Assembly: GCA_964036665.1 (NCBI GenBank)
Contig: OZ038528.1
Coordinates: forward strand, 24,539,245 to 24,603,244
Length of the DNA stretch: 64,000 bases
Source of the DNA: Gordius sp. MW1
Lineage: Eukaryota; Nematomorpha; Gordioida; Gordea; Gordiidae
Direction: 5' to 3'
Shown here: positions 23,392 to 34,968 of the stretch, piece by piece
Numbering within the stretch: the stretch's first letter is position 1
How the letters are laid out: each line of letters begins with the position of its first letter
Position numbers and translations under genes: made by a program
Notes under the pieces: model-generated
The model's database searches: none
What the model saw: only the letters and a program-made list of their open reading frames with translations
Told to the model about the DNA's origin: nothing

Positions 23392-24006
23392 TTAATCGAA
23401 AGTAAATTCGTTTTGTATGCTTTTAAGTAAACTTTCAATATCTTCCTTAAATTCTTTAATTTCATTCTCATATTGCGCTATGTTTTCCAAAGATGTAAAT
23501 ATCGCTTGAACTTTGTCTTGAATAAGATCGGCCGTTGATTCATAAATTTGAAAATAGTGATCTTCAATAGTTTTACTACCCTTTATAACCTTGACAAGTT
23601 ATAAATAAGAAAAAGAAATTAATTTATATTCAAGTCTATGAAATAATTTTTGACTTTAGAGTAATAATTTTACATAATCCTGCATGGCTTTTTTGAATTC
23701 TTCCATTAACAAAGAATCTTGTTTCCTTTTGGAATTAATATTATTAACAAATGATTGTGTTGCTTTGGTTAACATTTCTTTTGTAAGGTTTTGTGTGTTT
23801 GTGGGCAACAAACTAGAATGGTTTCCAATTTGTGAGGGTGTTGCCTCAATGTCATCTAATGGAATTTCATCAATATCTCTAAATTACAAAATATAAAAAA
23901 CATTCATCTATAATAACTTGTGATGTTTTTCGGCCAAATCCATTTGTAAGCCATTATTGGAGGTTTTAACAAGCTCAGAACTTGAAATCAAATTACTGGA
24001 GTCCAT
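23392..24006 (-). CDS. 163-residue coiled-coil protein, 3 exons (possibly SYCP3/Cor1-like)
   Basis: Exons 24006-23918, 23878-23674 and 23589-23392 join in frame through GT-AG introns of 39 and 84 bp. The N-terminal ~30 residues are Ser/Asn-rich (MDSSNLISSSELVKTSNNG). An acidic patch (DIDEIPLDDIEATPSQ) follows. From about residue 70 the protein looks helical and charged: INSKRKQDSLLMEEFKKAMQ, then IENIAQYENEIKEF-type heptads to a C-terminus of QNEFTFD. No signal peptide or membrane segment. The KRK-start of a long helix near the middle recalls the Cor1 domain of synaptonemal complex protein 3, but similarity is too weak to claim. A nuclear or structural coiled-coil role is inferred only. Both splice phases match, so the gene model is good. 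Confidence 0.7.
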
Positions 24007-24310
24007 TAGAAATATTAAAGCGTTAGTTGTTAAGTTAATTAAAAAGCAGACGATATCTATTTTTAAAATTAATATCAAAATTAAGTATTTTATTTAAAAA
24101 ATTATTGTTAAAATTAATTTAGATATTGCTTTGCATTAAGATTAAAAAAAATAATTATTGCTGAACTTTTTTTATAAATTTATATAAGGGAACTAATGTA
24201 TTTTGTCGTAAATTTATGAATATGATTGGACCCACACCCAAGCATACATTTCTTAAGATCGCTGATTTTTGTCCATCCAAATTTTTATATTTGCATTTCT
24301 CTTTTAAAGC

Positions 24311-24727
24311 CATAGACTAGATAAACTGCTCATGCCATATGTTGCATATAGTTAATTATGTGTCAAATTTTCCTTCATTTTGAAGAGGGAAACTGGTGTA
24401 TTTTAACCATGTAATTTTGCCCTATAACAGTCAATTAACCTTCCTCACTAGTTTATAAATTAATATTATACAAAATAGCAATTAATATTGACGGCGCTAT
24501 TTTATTAAACAAACTAATCGAATTTTTTACATTTTTAATTTTTAGGTATTTTTAAATGATATTTATTTTAAAATGCCCAATTCAATATTTTTTATTTACC
24601 TTTTTAAGATTATTTAATTTGCGAAAATTACGAATTTATATGATCATCACTTTACAATGTGCCTTTCAAAATGGTGGAAAAAATGGTACACATTTTGTGC
24701 GTTGATGAACAGTCTATCTAGTCTATG
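24311..24727. mobile_element. MITE with 18-bp inverted ends related to the P-like element at 60370
   Basis: The left end CATAGACTAGATAAACTG (24311-24328) and right end CAGTCTATCTAGTCTATG (24710-24727) are inverted copies with one mismatch. Flanking 8-mers are TTTAAAGC and TATAAACC, matching at 6 of 8 positions, possibly an aged target duplication. The first nine bases CATAGACTA equal the start of the 36-bp ends of the P-type element at 60370-62181. No coding potential inside. Confidence 0.65.
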
Positions 24728-25169
24728 TATAAACCTAACTTCTTATTACTTCCTAAATTAAAAAATGTTTATAAAAATAGCGAGGCTCTATAATTAAATT
24801 TAAATTAAACAATTTAGTATGAAGAGTTACATATACAAACACAAAACAAAAACAGACATTTTCAGAAAAAATGCTCCGGGGGGGGGTATTTTCAACTTCC
24901 GGGGAGGGGGGTAAAATTTTTTTTAATTGCTAAACCATTTTGTATAATATTTACTCATTTTTATTGGTGATATAGATATATAAATAGATACATTCACGCA
25001 TAATCATTAAATAAATACATGTAATATTTTAACGGGCAAGTGTTCTTTTAAGAAAGTATGTTGTAAAGAGAACAGACAGAGCATGAAGCCCCACCTAAGG
25101 CTTCATCAAAAATTAACCATTTGTATTTAGATGTCCATGAAATTATAAATTTATATGATGGTTTAAGTT

Positions 25170-25725
25170 TTAAATTTTGCCCATGTTTTCACTTTCAGAG
25201 ACTGAGCAATTAGTAGAGCTGCCAACACACTCATCTTTATCAATTTATATTAATAAAATAAAAACAACTTGCATAATTTTAATTACCAGCATTTTTATCA
25301 TAAGAAAAAGAAGAGACAGTTTTTCCCACTCCAGCAGAATTACAATTTTCATCTTGACCTAAAACATGAAAATATATATAATACTTCTATATTAAAACTA
25401 AAATCTTTCTTGCCTCTTTCAGAATTCATGTGAATTTCACTGATGGAAGCAGAATAATATCTGCCTTTAACTTATATATATTTAAAATATCTAATGCTTA
25501 AAAATAATTACCATAATTTCCCATAGTAAGGGATAAAAGAAGAGTTTTTTTAATTCAGTCCCATCTTTACCTATTACAAACAAACATATTCAGATTTTAT
25601 ATAAAGACAAATACCCACACATAATTAAAATTATTCCAAATTAAATCATATTTACCATCTTTTTTATTAGGCTTTTCCTTTTTACTTAAGTAGTATAAAA
25701 GAGTACTTTTATATTTACCAGACAT
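25170..25725 (-). CDS. Unrecognised five-exon gene with a GC-AG intron and a one-base frame fault
   Basis: Proposed exons: 25725-25656, 25570-25512, 25464-25414, 25358-25287 and 25234-25170. Exons 3 and 4 are 51 and 72 nt and phase 1 on both sides; exon 5 closes in phase with a TAA. Exon 3 is followed by a GC donor in an AGAG|GCAAG context. Exon 2 is one base short for this frame and contains an A7 run near 25540, so a single-base loss there (sequence error or mutation) is the likely cause. Readable parts: MSGKYKSTLLYYLSKKEKPN, GRYYSASISEIHMNSERG, QDENCNSAGVGKTVSSFSY and ECVGSSTNCSVSESENMGKI. Small, Ser/Asn/Cys-containing, about 112 residues; no family recognised. May be a gene or a recent pseudogene. 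Confidence 0.5.
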
Positions 25726-26157
25726 CTGGAATTCAAAATAAGCATATTATATCAATAAAAAACAAACAATAGAATCTATTATTAATAATAATAATTCTTT
25801 TTAAGTTTAGTAGTAAGATAGTGATTTAATAATCCTAAAAGCATTTATTGATGCTTATTTACCTATTGATATTTTTTAATTAAAGATAATTTGTAACTTT
25901 CAAGATTGTAAATTAGGGTTCACAGATGTTAAAAAATGATGTCTATGAATGATTTCCACCTGATTTGTAAAAAAATTTAATTTTGCCAATTTTATATTTT
26001 TTTTATTGACAAATTAAAATAATTTATTGAATTTCAATTTTAGCCTATTAATAAAATTTATGACAACTTGAGTTCATGCTTCCTTCAAGCAAAACTCTCC
26101 GGGGGGGTATTTGAAATTGCCCGGGGGGGGAATATTACCCCCCGTGCTCCCCCCTGA

Positions 26158-26352
26158 AAGAAACCCTGGGCTAAATACAAATATCTAAATCGTTATCATC
26201 TAAAAAGTGGCCCAGAGTCGGCAAATGCTTTAAAGTTGTATCGTAATTATATGAATCCAAGTTGTTGTCAGAATAAAAAGGATGTAGAATATCAAGATTC
26301 CGGGGAACGTTGTCAGATTTATTTAAAAAAATTCATAGGTACGCGAGCATGA
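26158..26352 (+). CDS. Open coding-like segment without start codon, unrecognised
   Basis: A frame of over 60 codons runs from after a TGA at about 26155 to a TGA at 26350-26352. Readable parts are KYKYLNRYHLKSGPESANAL, KLYRNYMNPSCCQNKKDVEY and QDSGERCQIYLKKFIGTRA. Amino-acid use is protein-like, including three Cys, and codon use is not the poly-Lys/Phe pattern of random A+T-rich frames. It could be a last exon or a fragment of a transposon protein. No splice partner found. Confidence 0.35.
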   Translation, partial: KKPWAKYKYLNRYHLKSGPESANALKLYRNYMNPSCCQNKKDVEYQDSGERCQIYLKKFIGTRA

Positions 26353-26437
26353 GGCAACAAAGGCGATCAAAATATTGGATGCCAAAAGGGCAGATGTTTA
26401 GTCATTTTAAACTCCTCCACGATGACCATAGGGTCGC

Positions 26438-26636
26438 GACTTAGTGTTGTAAAACGCTGCGTTTTGATTGGACGACCTTTAGTCGACTCAACATAAACAG
26501 ACCAAAGATATTTTGGTCTATTTTTCTTAGTTGACGTCTAGGCTTAGTCGAAATTTGAAAAACAGACCAGAAGCCAACTTTAGTCTTTGTAAAACCAAAG
26601 TTCGACCAAATCCAGCCATTTTTACTACACTAGGTC
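26438..26636. mobile_element. Short inverted-repeat element (MITE-like)
   Basis: GACTTAGTGTTGTAAAA (26438-26454) and TTTTACTACACTAGGTC (26620-26636) are inverted copies with two differences, enclosing 165 bp. The interior contains further small inversions such as AGACCAAAGATATTTTGGTCT. Target duplication not identified. Confidence 0.5.
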
Positions 26637-27162
26637 GTGGTTAAAATGAGAAGGGCAATACAGTTGTTACATGTATTCCATTTAAAGGATATGTTAATAG
26701 CAATTTAAGATTCATCGAGGCGTCAATTTGTTTTTATATGAATTATTGTTTCAGATTTTAAATATTTAACCCTCGCCAATTTTCATTCTGAAAATATGTG
26801 AATAAGTTATCCAAATCAAATTGACATGTTCAACCTTTAAGTTTATTCGGGTGGAACAGTTTTTTTAAGTTAATTTTGCATAGATAATTGTCTCGAGGTC
26901 CTTCTATTGTTGTGTGCGAAGCTTTAAGAAAAAGTTTTTAATTGCCACACTCACATGTCAATTGGAAACATCCTATCATTTAGTTTGATGGGCGTAGCTT
27001 AAAATACTGCACGGGTGACTCGAGACCAGACCCTGACTTGATACCGGGTTGAAAACTTTGAAATGTCTACGGGTCGGGTTGAAAATTTTGAAATGCTTTC
27101 GGGTCAGGTCGGGTTGGATTTAAAGTGTCGGGTCTTTAAAAACAATGCTATTACGTATAATA

Positions 27163-27250
27163 TTAATTGCTATGCAATTTATGGGCTCGTTTTTGGTTGT
27201 CCGTCCGTCCCTATCTATTTGCATTGGGTATATTAGGTTATCGATTTTTT
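27163..27250 (+). repeat. Isolated end of the modular repeat family
   Basis: ATTAATTGCTATGCAATTTA followed by TGGGCTCGTTTTTGGTTGTCCGTCCGTCC is the same terminus as at 42713 and, inverted, at 37930-37992 and 58140-58203. The internal modules are missing here. Confidence 0.6.
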
Positions 27251-27737
27251 AAATTAATGCATGAGAAAGAGGTACCCCACCCCTCATCTCTATCTCCCTC
27301 GCTGTGTTATTTTTAAATTTTATAATTAATATCGAAATTTATAATTGAAGATCATTCGTTAAGTTAATTAAAATTCCTTTTGTTTTTTAATTCTGATTGT
27401 TTTAATTTGGACGCAAATTTAAATTTGACTCGTGAAAGGTAAAATATGTCAACAAAATAATATTTATAAATTGTATTTATTTAGTGTGAAGTAGAAGTTC
27501 ATTATTAATTTCAACTACATAAATATATATTCATAAAACAAATAAGATTATGTTTAAATTTATTAAATGTTTCATTTACAAAACTCTATATTCCATTTTT
27601 AAATGTTACCAGATACTGTATGCTATCATATATATCTATAATAAATCATTAAAATAAATTTAGCAATCAAAATCTATGGAATCAATTAGTTTCATAAATC
27701 GCCCTTTAATTTGTCGATTAAATTTTTGGAACACCCT

Positions 27738-27888
27738 CATGGGAATAGCCAGGAAATTGAAATTAGAGGGGGCAGTAATGATTAAGGGACCATTTTTTTA
27801 ATTTTAGCCATAATTTGATAAAATAAATAAGATTTTTTGGATTGAGGGGGCATCCACCCGTCTCTGCCAACCCCTGGGTACGCCCATG
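27738..27888. mobile_element. MITE of the GGGCGTAGCCAG family
   Basis: The left end CATGGGAATAGCCAGG and right end GGGTACGCCCATG are imperfect inverted copies. The body carries the family's GGGGGCA and ATTTGATAAAATAAATAAG-like inner sequence. Confidence 0.55.
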
Positions 27889-28019
27889 CACACCGCAATT
27901 GTTCTTACTCTCGCGTTGGATACCAAAATTTGAAAAACGTTCGAAAGGAATTCGTTTAAAATTTTTTAGAGCTTTCGGGTCGGGTTCAGGATGAAAAAAA
28001 GTGACTTTGCAGTTCTCTA

Positions 28020-28150
28020 GTGTAGCTTGAGAGGGGCAGTTGCCCCCCTAATCCTAAAATCCTCATTGTAATTAATATCTAAAATAAATATTATTTTGCC
28101 CCTTATCCTTGAATCATCCCCCTCTATCAAATATCCTGGCTACACCCATG
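28020..28150. mobile_element. Decayed MITE of the GGGCGTAGCCAG family
   Basis: GTGTAGCTTGAGAGGGGCAG at the left and CCTGGCTACACCCATG at the right border a C-rich/A-rich body (CCCCCCTAATCCTAAAATCC) shared with the other copies. Confidence 0.5.
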
Positions 28151-29110
28151 TTTATGTTGATTTGCTAAATAAAATTAAATTGGCGAAAAAAGAATTAATG
28201 AAACAACAATAAATGGGTGAAAATATTGATAGTTGACAAATATTTTTTCTTCTTATATAATTAATGTAAATATAAAACAAATCTATAGTTTTGAACTGGC
28301 ATCATGGCAGTACACCAAATTTTACAATGTTTATATGATTCTCTTCTAATCGCTAATCACATCAAACAGTTTTATAAATTTTTGAACTTAAATTTGAATT
28401 TAGCTTAATATTTAACCCTTTAAATATACTTTTCTCAGTTTGACCCAACTTAAATATATTTAATTAACCCATAAGTTAAATCCAACAACTTTCAAACATT
28501 TATCAACCAAGATGTATAAATATTGATAGTAGACAAAAAACTCAATTTTTAATACACATCAAAACCCCCAAACATTTAAATATAGATATAAACACCCAAA
28601 ACCTTGGGCCACACACAACTTATTTGTAATATTACGTTTTACAATGGGTAATTTGAAAGCAAGAAATAAATTTAAATATAGTCAGTCCATAGTAATAAAA
28701 AATAAAAAAATTTCAGTACTCTAACACTATAGCATTTTATACACTCCATATTTATTACTGATTTTATTAAAAGTCTTACATGTCCCAGGAAGTTATAACG
28801 TCTCTTAAAGTTATTGTATAGACATTGCTCAACCAAGTTGAGAAATATGAAGAGATTTTAATCCCTAGTTTTACCATGATAGTAATATTCTAATCAATTT
28901 TACACAAAATTATAAACATTTATATAAATTATTTAATAAATAACATGCCCCCTCATCCATGCTCTACTTATTCACTTCAAATTTATGAAATTTGTATTGA
29001 ATTCAAAAAAAATTTATATAAAAACTTTATTTCATTTAGTACACATTAGATATATGCAAAAATTATATAATTTACAAAAATTTTAAAGATATGAATAATG
29101 ATACTGATTT

Positions 29111-30105
<995 letters not shown>

Positions 30106-31634
30106 ATTTTACTAAAGTCGAGAATATATAATTTTTAATCAGTTTATAAACTGGTTTCAAAATATATTTCACGCTATAAGTTTTAAGCCATGCATAAAAA
30201 TGTTAATTGTTTACAAAAGTTCAACTTTGTAACTACACGATTTAAAGGAAGATATGTAAATTAACCAAAAGATGGAAATAAATTTTCGTAATCACCATAA
30301 TAATATGATATACAATATGCAAATCCTCTCAAAATAATTATATAAATAGGTTCACGGGGGGAATGGGGCTTAATAATATCGCCCTTTCGCCACACCACAA
30401 TTCTGCGCTAACGTGTATAATACATAGAAAGGAACAAAAGACATTTAAATATTCAATAATCATCGAGCGATAATAGATAGAAAATAGAATAAGCTGAGAT
30501 ATAAAAATAGAGAAATAGTTGGCACGTTGCCAAACTTGGCGACTATCTGCTGGCGAGCAACTGCTACAATAAGTAAATAATAGAAAATAAAATTATCAGC
30601 AATGAGAGAAGATTTCATATAACTCGCAAAAAGGAACAGCCAGTTGAAATTAGACAGGCACTGGTTTTAGGCCAAATAATAGTAGCATTCGTTAAGAAGT
30701 TCCGGGTACGATATAATGTTAAGTGCTTTAAAAAAGAAGCAATAAAAAGAGGTTTTAAAAAGGCCTAAAAACGATAGAAAAGAAATATGTAACCATTGGA
30801 CCTTTTAATAAAATTCTAATGACTTCATTTGTATTTAGTTAAACAAACTCCTTTTAATTGAGGTATCTTGATATTTCGTAAATCAACCCCGTATTTAGAT
30901 GGTCAAAGTGTAATGGGTTTTAATGTGTCTAGCTTTAAATAATCTCATGAAAAAATAATTTGTTTGGGAAGATCACAAATAGAAAAAAATTTTTCAAACT
31001 TAAAAAATTGATTTAAACCCCCTTTATTATATATTAACCATTTACAATTAAATCATATACGCCGTTTTAAATAATATCCTTCAACCAATTTAAGTGAACT
31101 CTCCAATAATCTTAACTTCCATTCTTAATAATGAAAAATTAACATTATTTTCCTCGATAATCACTATCTTATCTGATATGAATAGTTTAACTTTAAAATA
31201 AAAAGCTTATTTTTAGTGTGATGTTTTTTGGTTAATAAATGTAGATATATAATACAATAAAATCTTTTTATAATACGCGAAATGTTAAATGTTATTAAAA
31301 AATTAATAAACTTCGCCATTACAGACTTCTTTGTCCTTCTTTACGTCTCCCTACCTCCAAAACCCCTATAAAAACTTTAACAGCCATTTGCCCATGTATA
31401 TTATTGTGCGAGAAGAAAAGGGAGGAATATGCGTAGAAATAGTGTTCTAAACTGTTAGTTGGATAAGCGATGTCATATTTTTTCTACCCAAGGGATGGGG
31501 AAATTGTCTTAGGAAAATATTGCGAAAATTACAGAAAAATTGGAAAAATATGGGAAATGTTTAGAAAGCTAAATTTAGGATAAATTAACACTATAAATGT
31601 ATTTCTTTGCATAAGATCGGTGGGTTTGGATTGA
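30106..31634. other. A+T-rich stretch, nothing recognised
   Basis: No gene, tRNA or transposon could be supported on either strand. A plus-strand patch at 30500-30560 (GTTGGCACGTTGCCAAACTTGGC) has a small inverted repeat only. Confidence 0.35.
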
Positions 31635-31700
31635 TAAAGTAGGCAGAAGGAAATGGGATGCGATATTTTCCTTAATTATGGCCCATCATAGCATATAAAT
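31635..31700 (-). repeat. Degenerate relative of the hammerhead-like repeat
   Basis: On the plus strand GATAAAGTAGGCAGAAGGAA followed by ATGGGATGCGATATTTTCC and TATGGCCCATC parallels the plus-strand sequence at 63486-63545, whose minus strand holds a hammerhead-like core. The core itself has decayed here. Confidence 0.35.
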
Positions 31701-31891
31701 AAATATAAAAACACAAAAAACAAACATTTAGCATCCATTTTATACACAATAAAAATATTTTTCAAATAATTTGAGACAGGCATAAAGAAATTTAATTTAG
31801 GCTATTGCAATTATGTATGTTTATCGACATATTTACGTCAATTGCCTCTAATTCATTTTTTTCTACATTGACTCTGAATGACCAAACATAA

Positions 31892-31993
31892 AAAGGGAAG
31901 ATTTACGCGGTTTCGATTCAGATTGTGTTTTGTGCTACAATTGTGAATATTCGCCACTTTGATCCTGAGTTTACTATAAACATTATCGAATAG
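31892..31993 (+). pseudogene. Possible tail fragment of the secreted-protein family
   Basis: An open frame after a TAA reads GKIYAVSIQIVFCATIVNIR then HFDPEFTINIIE and a TAG. It aligns loosely with the end of the gene at 62913-63760 (GKLHTYNYQIYAFNISITLK, then DKTNPEFVTFM): shared G-K, Q-I, hydrophobic run and (N/D)PEF. The intron present between these parts in that gene is absent here, so it may be a processed or chance match. Confidence 0.25.
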
Positions 31994-32829
31994 AGACTAA
32001 AATATTCGAGAAGCCGAATTAGAAGGCCATAGTGTAAATATTCTTACACCCAGTGCACTACTAGCTTAATTAGCCCACATTCCTTCAATGTGGTGTAATC
32101 AAAATTAATCCATATAAAACTTTCAAAAAATTATTTAATTTGTAATTATTTACCTCAGAATAATCAAGTGTTGGACATGATAATATGTTTATTCATCATT
32201 TTAATTATAAAGGGTTCTTCACTTTTTAGTACAATTAAAATTTTAACAGCACGATGTTTGTTTTATAAAACAGACCTTAATTAAATTAAGATTTATTATC
32301 CATAATAATTTAATTACACTAGCGATAAATTATATCAAATAGTAATCAGATGTTTTAAACGCCATATTAAGTAAAACGATAATGTACAATGCTGTTAAAA
32401 ATTATGATAATATATAATAATCTATAACACATTTGATAAATGAAGTCTAAATTAGTATGGACATAATATAAGAAGGTTTGCTTGATGTGATTTAAATATA
32501 AGTGCTATTGGAGGTGCAAGGGTAGAGAGGAAACGACATTGTGTTTTGTAGCGCGGATAAAATTATAACGAATTAAAAAAAACATTTGGATGTGGCCAAA
32601 CAAGAATAAAAACGGATGAGACTACGGCCACTAAGAAAAGAAAGACGAATTACATTTAGGGATATAGAAGATTAAATCAGGTTTAAATATTTATCAATAA
32701 TTTTATTGACTATCTCAAGTAGTGGCTCTAAAATTATTATGTTTTGCTTTAAGTAAGTTGTGTAAAAAGTTCGTTAACAGGATTTACAAATCTTAAGATT
32801 ATGATTTAAATATAGTAATTGTGACCAGA

Positions 32830-34140
32830 TGCAGTGGCGTAGCTAGCCTTTTTGCCTTGGGGGACTGAGCATTAATTTCATACAAGTATGAAGAAGTCAA
32901 ACGCAATTGAAATTTTTTCCCCTCATAAACGTTGGTCAAACTCATGGGCATAGCCAAGGGGCAAAAGGCCCCCCCCCTAAATGCCGAAATTTTTTTTTGT
33001 TCAACAAGGATATTGACAAGAAAACTTTGATATTACAAAAATTAATATAAATAGTTAAAAACTTTACAACAAAGTTTTATAAAAATCTTGATCGCCACAA
33101 AACCCCAAAAAAATCTTGGCCATATAAACAAATCTTAACTTTACATATGCAATATTGGCAGCAATTACAGGCAATTATATCAGGAAAGCAATGACAACAT
33201 TTGAAAGCCTTTTTTAAAGTTAGATCCTGAAAAGGCAAAATTATAACATAAAATATAAAAAAAATTGTACAATCAAAATTCGCAAATGCGAGAATGAGTA
33301 TTTAAAAGTTATTGTCCCTGATATTAATATAGATTTATTTGCACAAGCCCTCTTTACACCACCAAAAATATAAAATGAACTAATAAATTAAACGGCTAAA
33401 ATGATCATTAAATAAATTCTGTCAAAATTAAATAAACCAAAATTTTATTTAATAATTTTAGATAAAATTAGAGAGGTGAGATGCACAGAACATCTTAGTG
33501 TTTGTGTACATTTTGTTAAATCCAATGACACACATAGAGAATTTTTTGTAAGATTTTTACATGCGCATAGCCAGGATTTTCTCAAGGGGAAGGAAAGCTA
33601 TGAAATTTTTTAAAACATTTTACTTGTAATTAAAAATAAAAAATTAAGCAGCAAAAAGTCAAACCCTGGCCCCACTTAGATTAAATAAGGAAATTGATTG
33701 TATATATTATATTTCCAGGCTCTTATAAGTGTCTCAAAATCTTTTATGCATCCAATCTATACTATTTTGACCCATTTAATCTAATTATTAATCCAAAAAA
33801 TTTTCAAATTATTGTCGAGGGGAAGAAAAAGTCTCGCTTTCATCCCCTCTTGACTACGCCCCTGAATTTTTAGCCCTTGAAGGTTTTGATGCATTAAAAT
33901 TTGTCAATTAAATTCAGGAATTATTAATATAAATAAGCAATATGTGCTGCTCAAACTTTTGATAAATAACTAAATTAAATGAGTTAAAATATTATAATTT
34001 AGCTACATCAAAGACTTTAAGACACTTATAAAAACCTAGAAACATAATATGTACATCTAATTTAATTTAATTTTTGACAAAAAGCGTTGTAAAAATTTTT
34101 TTTTGCCCCTCCTCGTGAAAATCCTGGCTACACGCCTGCC
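32830..34140. repeat. Cluster of nested, decayed GGGCGTAGCCAG-family MITEs
   Basis: Ends recur at CAGTGGCGTAGCTAGCC (32832), CATGGGCATAGCCAAGG (32943), CATGCGCATAGCCAGG (33561), then inverted as TTGACTACGCCCCTGA (about 33858) and CCTGGCTACACGCCTG (about 34128). The nesting suggests several insertions into one another. No coding sequence was recognised between the ends. Confidence 0.45.
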
Positions 34141-34189
34141 TCGAAGGAACCATAAAAAGAACATAAAAGAATCTTCGCCTTGCTCCGTA

Positions 34190-34620
34190 ATCGCATAGCA
34201 CGGTGCAGTAAAAATGATATAGCAGTTAAAAAGCTGGTACCCAAGCCAGCCGATAATTGACTAAACGCCAAACAGCATTGCAACCTTAAGTCATTGGCTT
34301 TTGACCAATCCGGTCATGAATGGCTTGAACCTTACCCTAGCAAGTTCCCGGGATTCTCAGAAACTTCATTCTTTCCTTCAACATAGCCCTCCGCTAGGGC
34401 TGTAAATATACGTCACCATACTCCTACCAGCTTTGTAATACACTTGTAAATGAGGAAGCGCGTCACCCTCTGCATTGTGTATTTAATATAAGCCGGTATA
34501 GTAGGAACCACAAAATAAATTACACTGTTACAAACTGCCCTCAAATGGGCAAAAGTACTCTCCATCCTTGAACCGTCAGATCCCTCTTTTAAAGAGCGGA
34601 TGCGTCCTGACGGTACGTCA
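34190..34620 (+). pseudogene. LINE reverse-transcriptase C-terminal fragment
   Basis: The sequence parallels 13700-14080 of the LINE in the LTR element: CCAATCCGGTCATGAATGGC versus CTGGACATGAATGGC, then GTCCTGACGG near the end. Translated pieces include FDQSGHEWLEP and NEEARHPLHC-like residues. Many frame breaks. Confidence 0.65.
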
Positions 34621-34712
34621 ATTGTTTTTATATCTATATCACCGTGTTTATACTCACTTTACTTCATTTTTATTTTTTGAGACTTCATCTTCTCTTTTTT
34701 TATTTTTTTCCC

Positions 34713-34740
34713 CTGAAGATGGGCCATAATTGCCCGAAAT
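34713..34740 (+). ncRNA. Hammerhead-ribozyme-like core
   Basis: CTGAAGA (34713-34719) is followed by a hairpin TGGGC-loop-GCCC (34720-34735) and GAAAT (34736-34740). This is the order of conserved parts in a hammerhead: CUGANGA, stem II, GAAA. Stem III and stem I partners were not proved. Hammerheads of this kind are known in Penelope-like elements and retrozymes. A plus-strand copy here and a minus-strand copy at 63520-63546 suggest a dispersed repeat. Activity is unknown. Confidence 0.4.
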
Positions 34741-34862
34741 AGCGCGTTTTATTCTACCTATGTTATCAATCCAAATCTGGCGATTTTATACAACAACATT
34801 CATATTAAAGAGGTATTCATCTTGATAACATAAGATTTAACTACTAATTATACTTCGCTTAC

Positions 34863-34968
34863 CTATATTGATCCCCCGTCGTGCTTGGATTGTCATATTT
34901 AGATAACAATTTTCTATAACAGCAAACTCCTGGCTTTTTCGGGACACTATCAATTCATATATTGTCAT
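34863..34968 (-). pseudogene. Isolated first exon of the secreted-protein family
   Basis: From the ATG at 34968 the frame is open for 106 nt to a GTAAGC donor, the same length, phase and donor as exon 1 of the gene at 62913-63760. Encoded residues MTIYELIVSRKSQEFAVIEN then CYLNMTIQARRGINI match that exon at FAVI, NC, L, IQA and IN. The hydrophobic signal-like start is weaker here (E and R in it). No following exons were found; LINE and hammerhead-like repeats occupy the next 700 bp, so the copy is probably broken. Confidence 0.6.
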
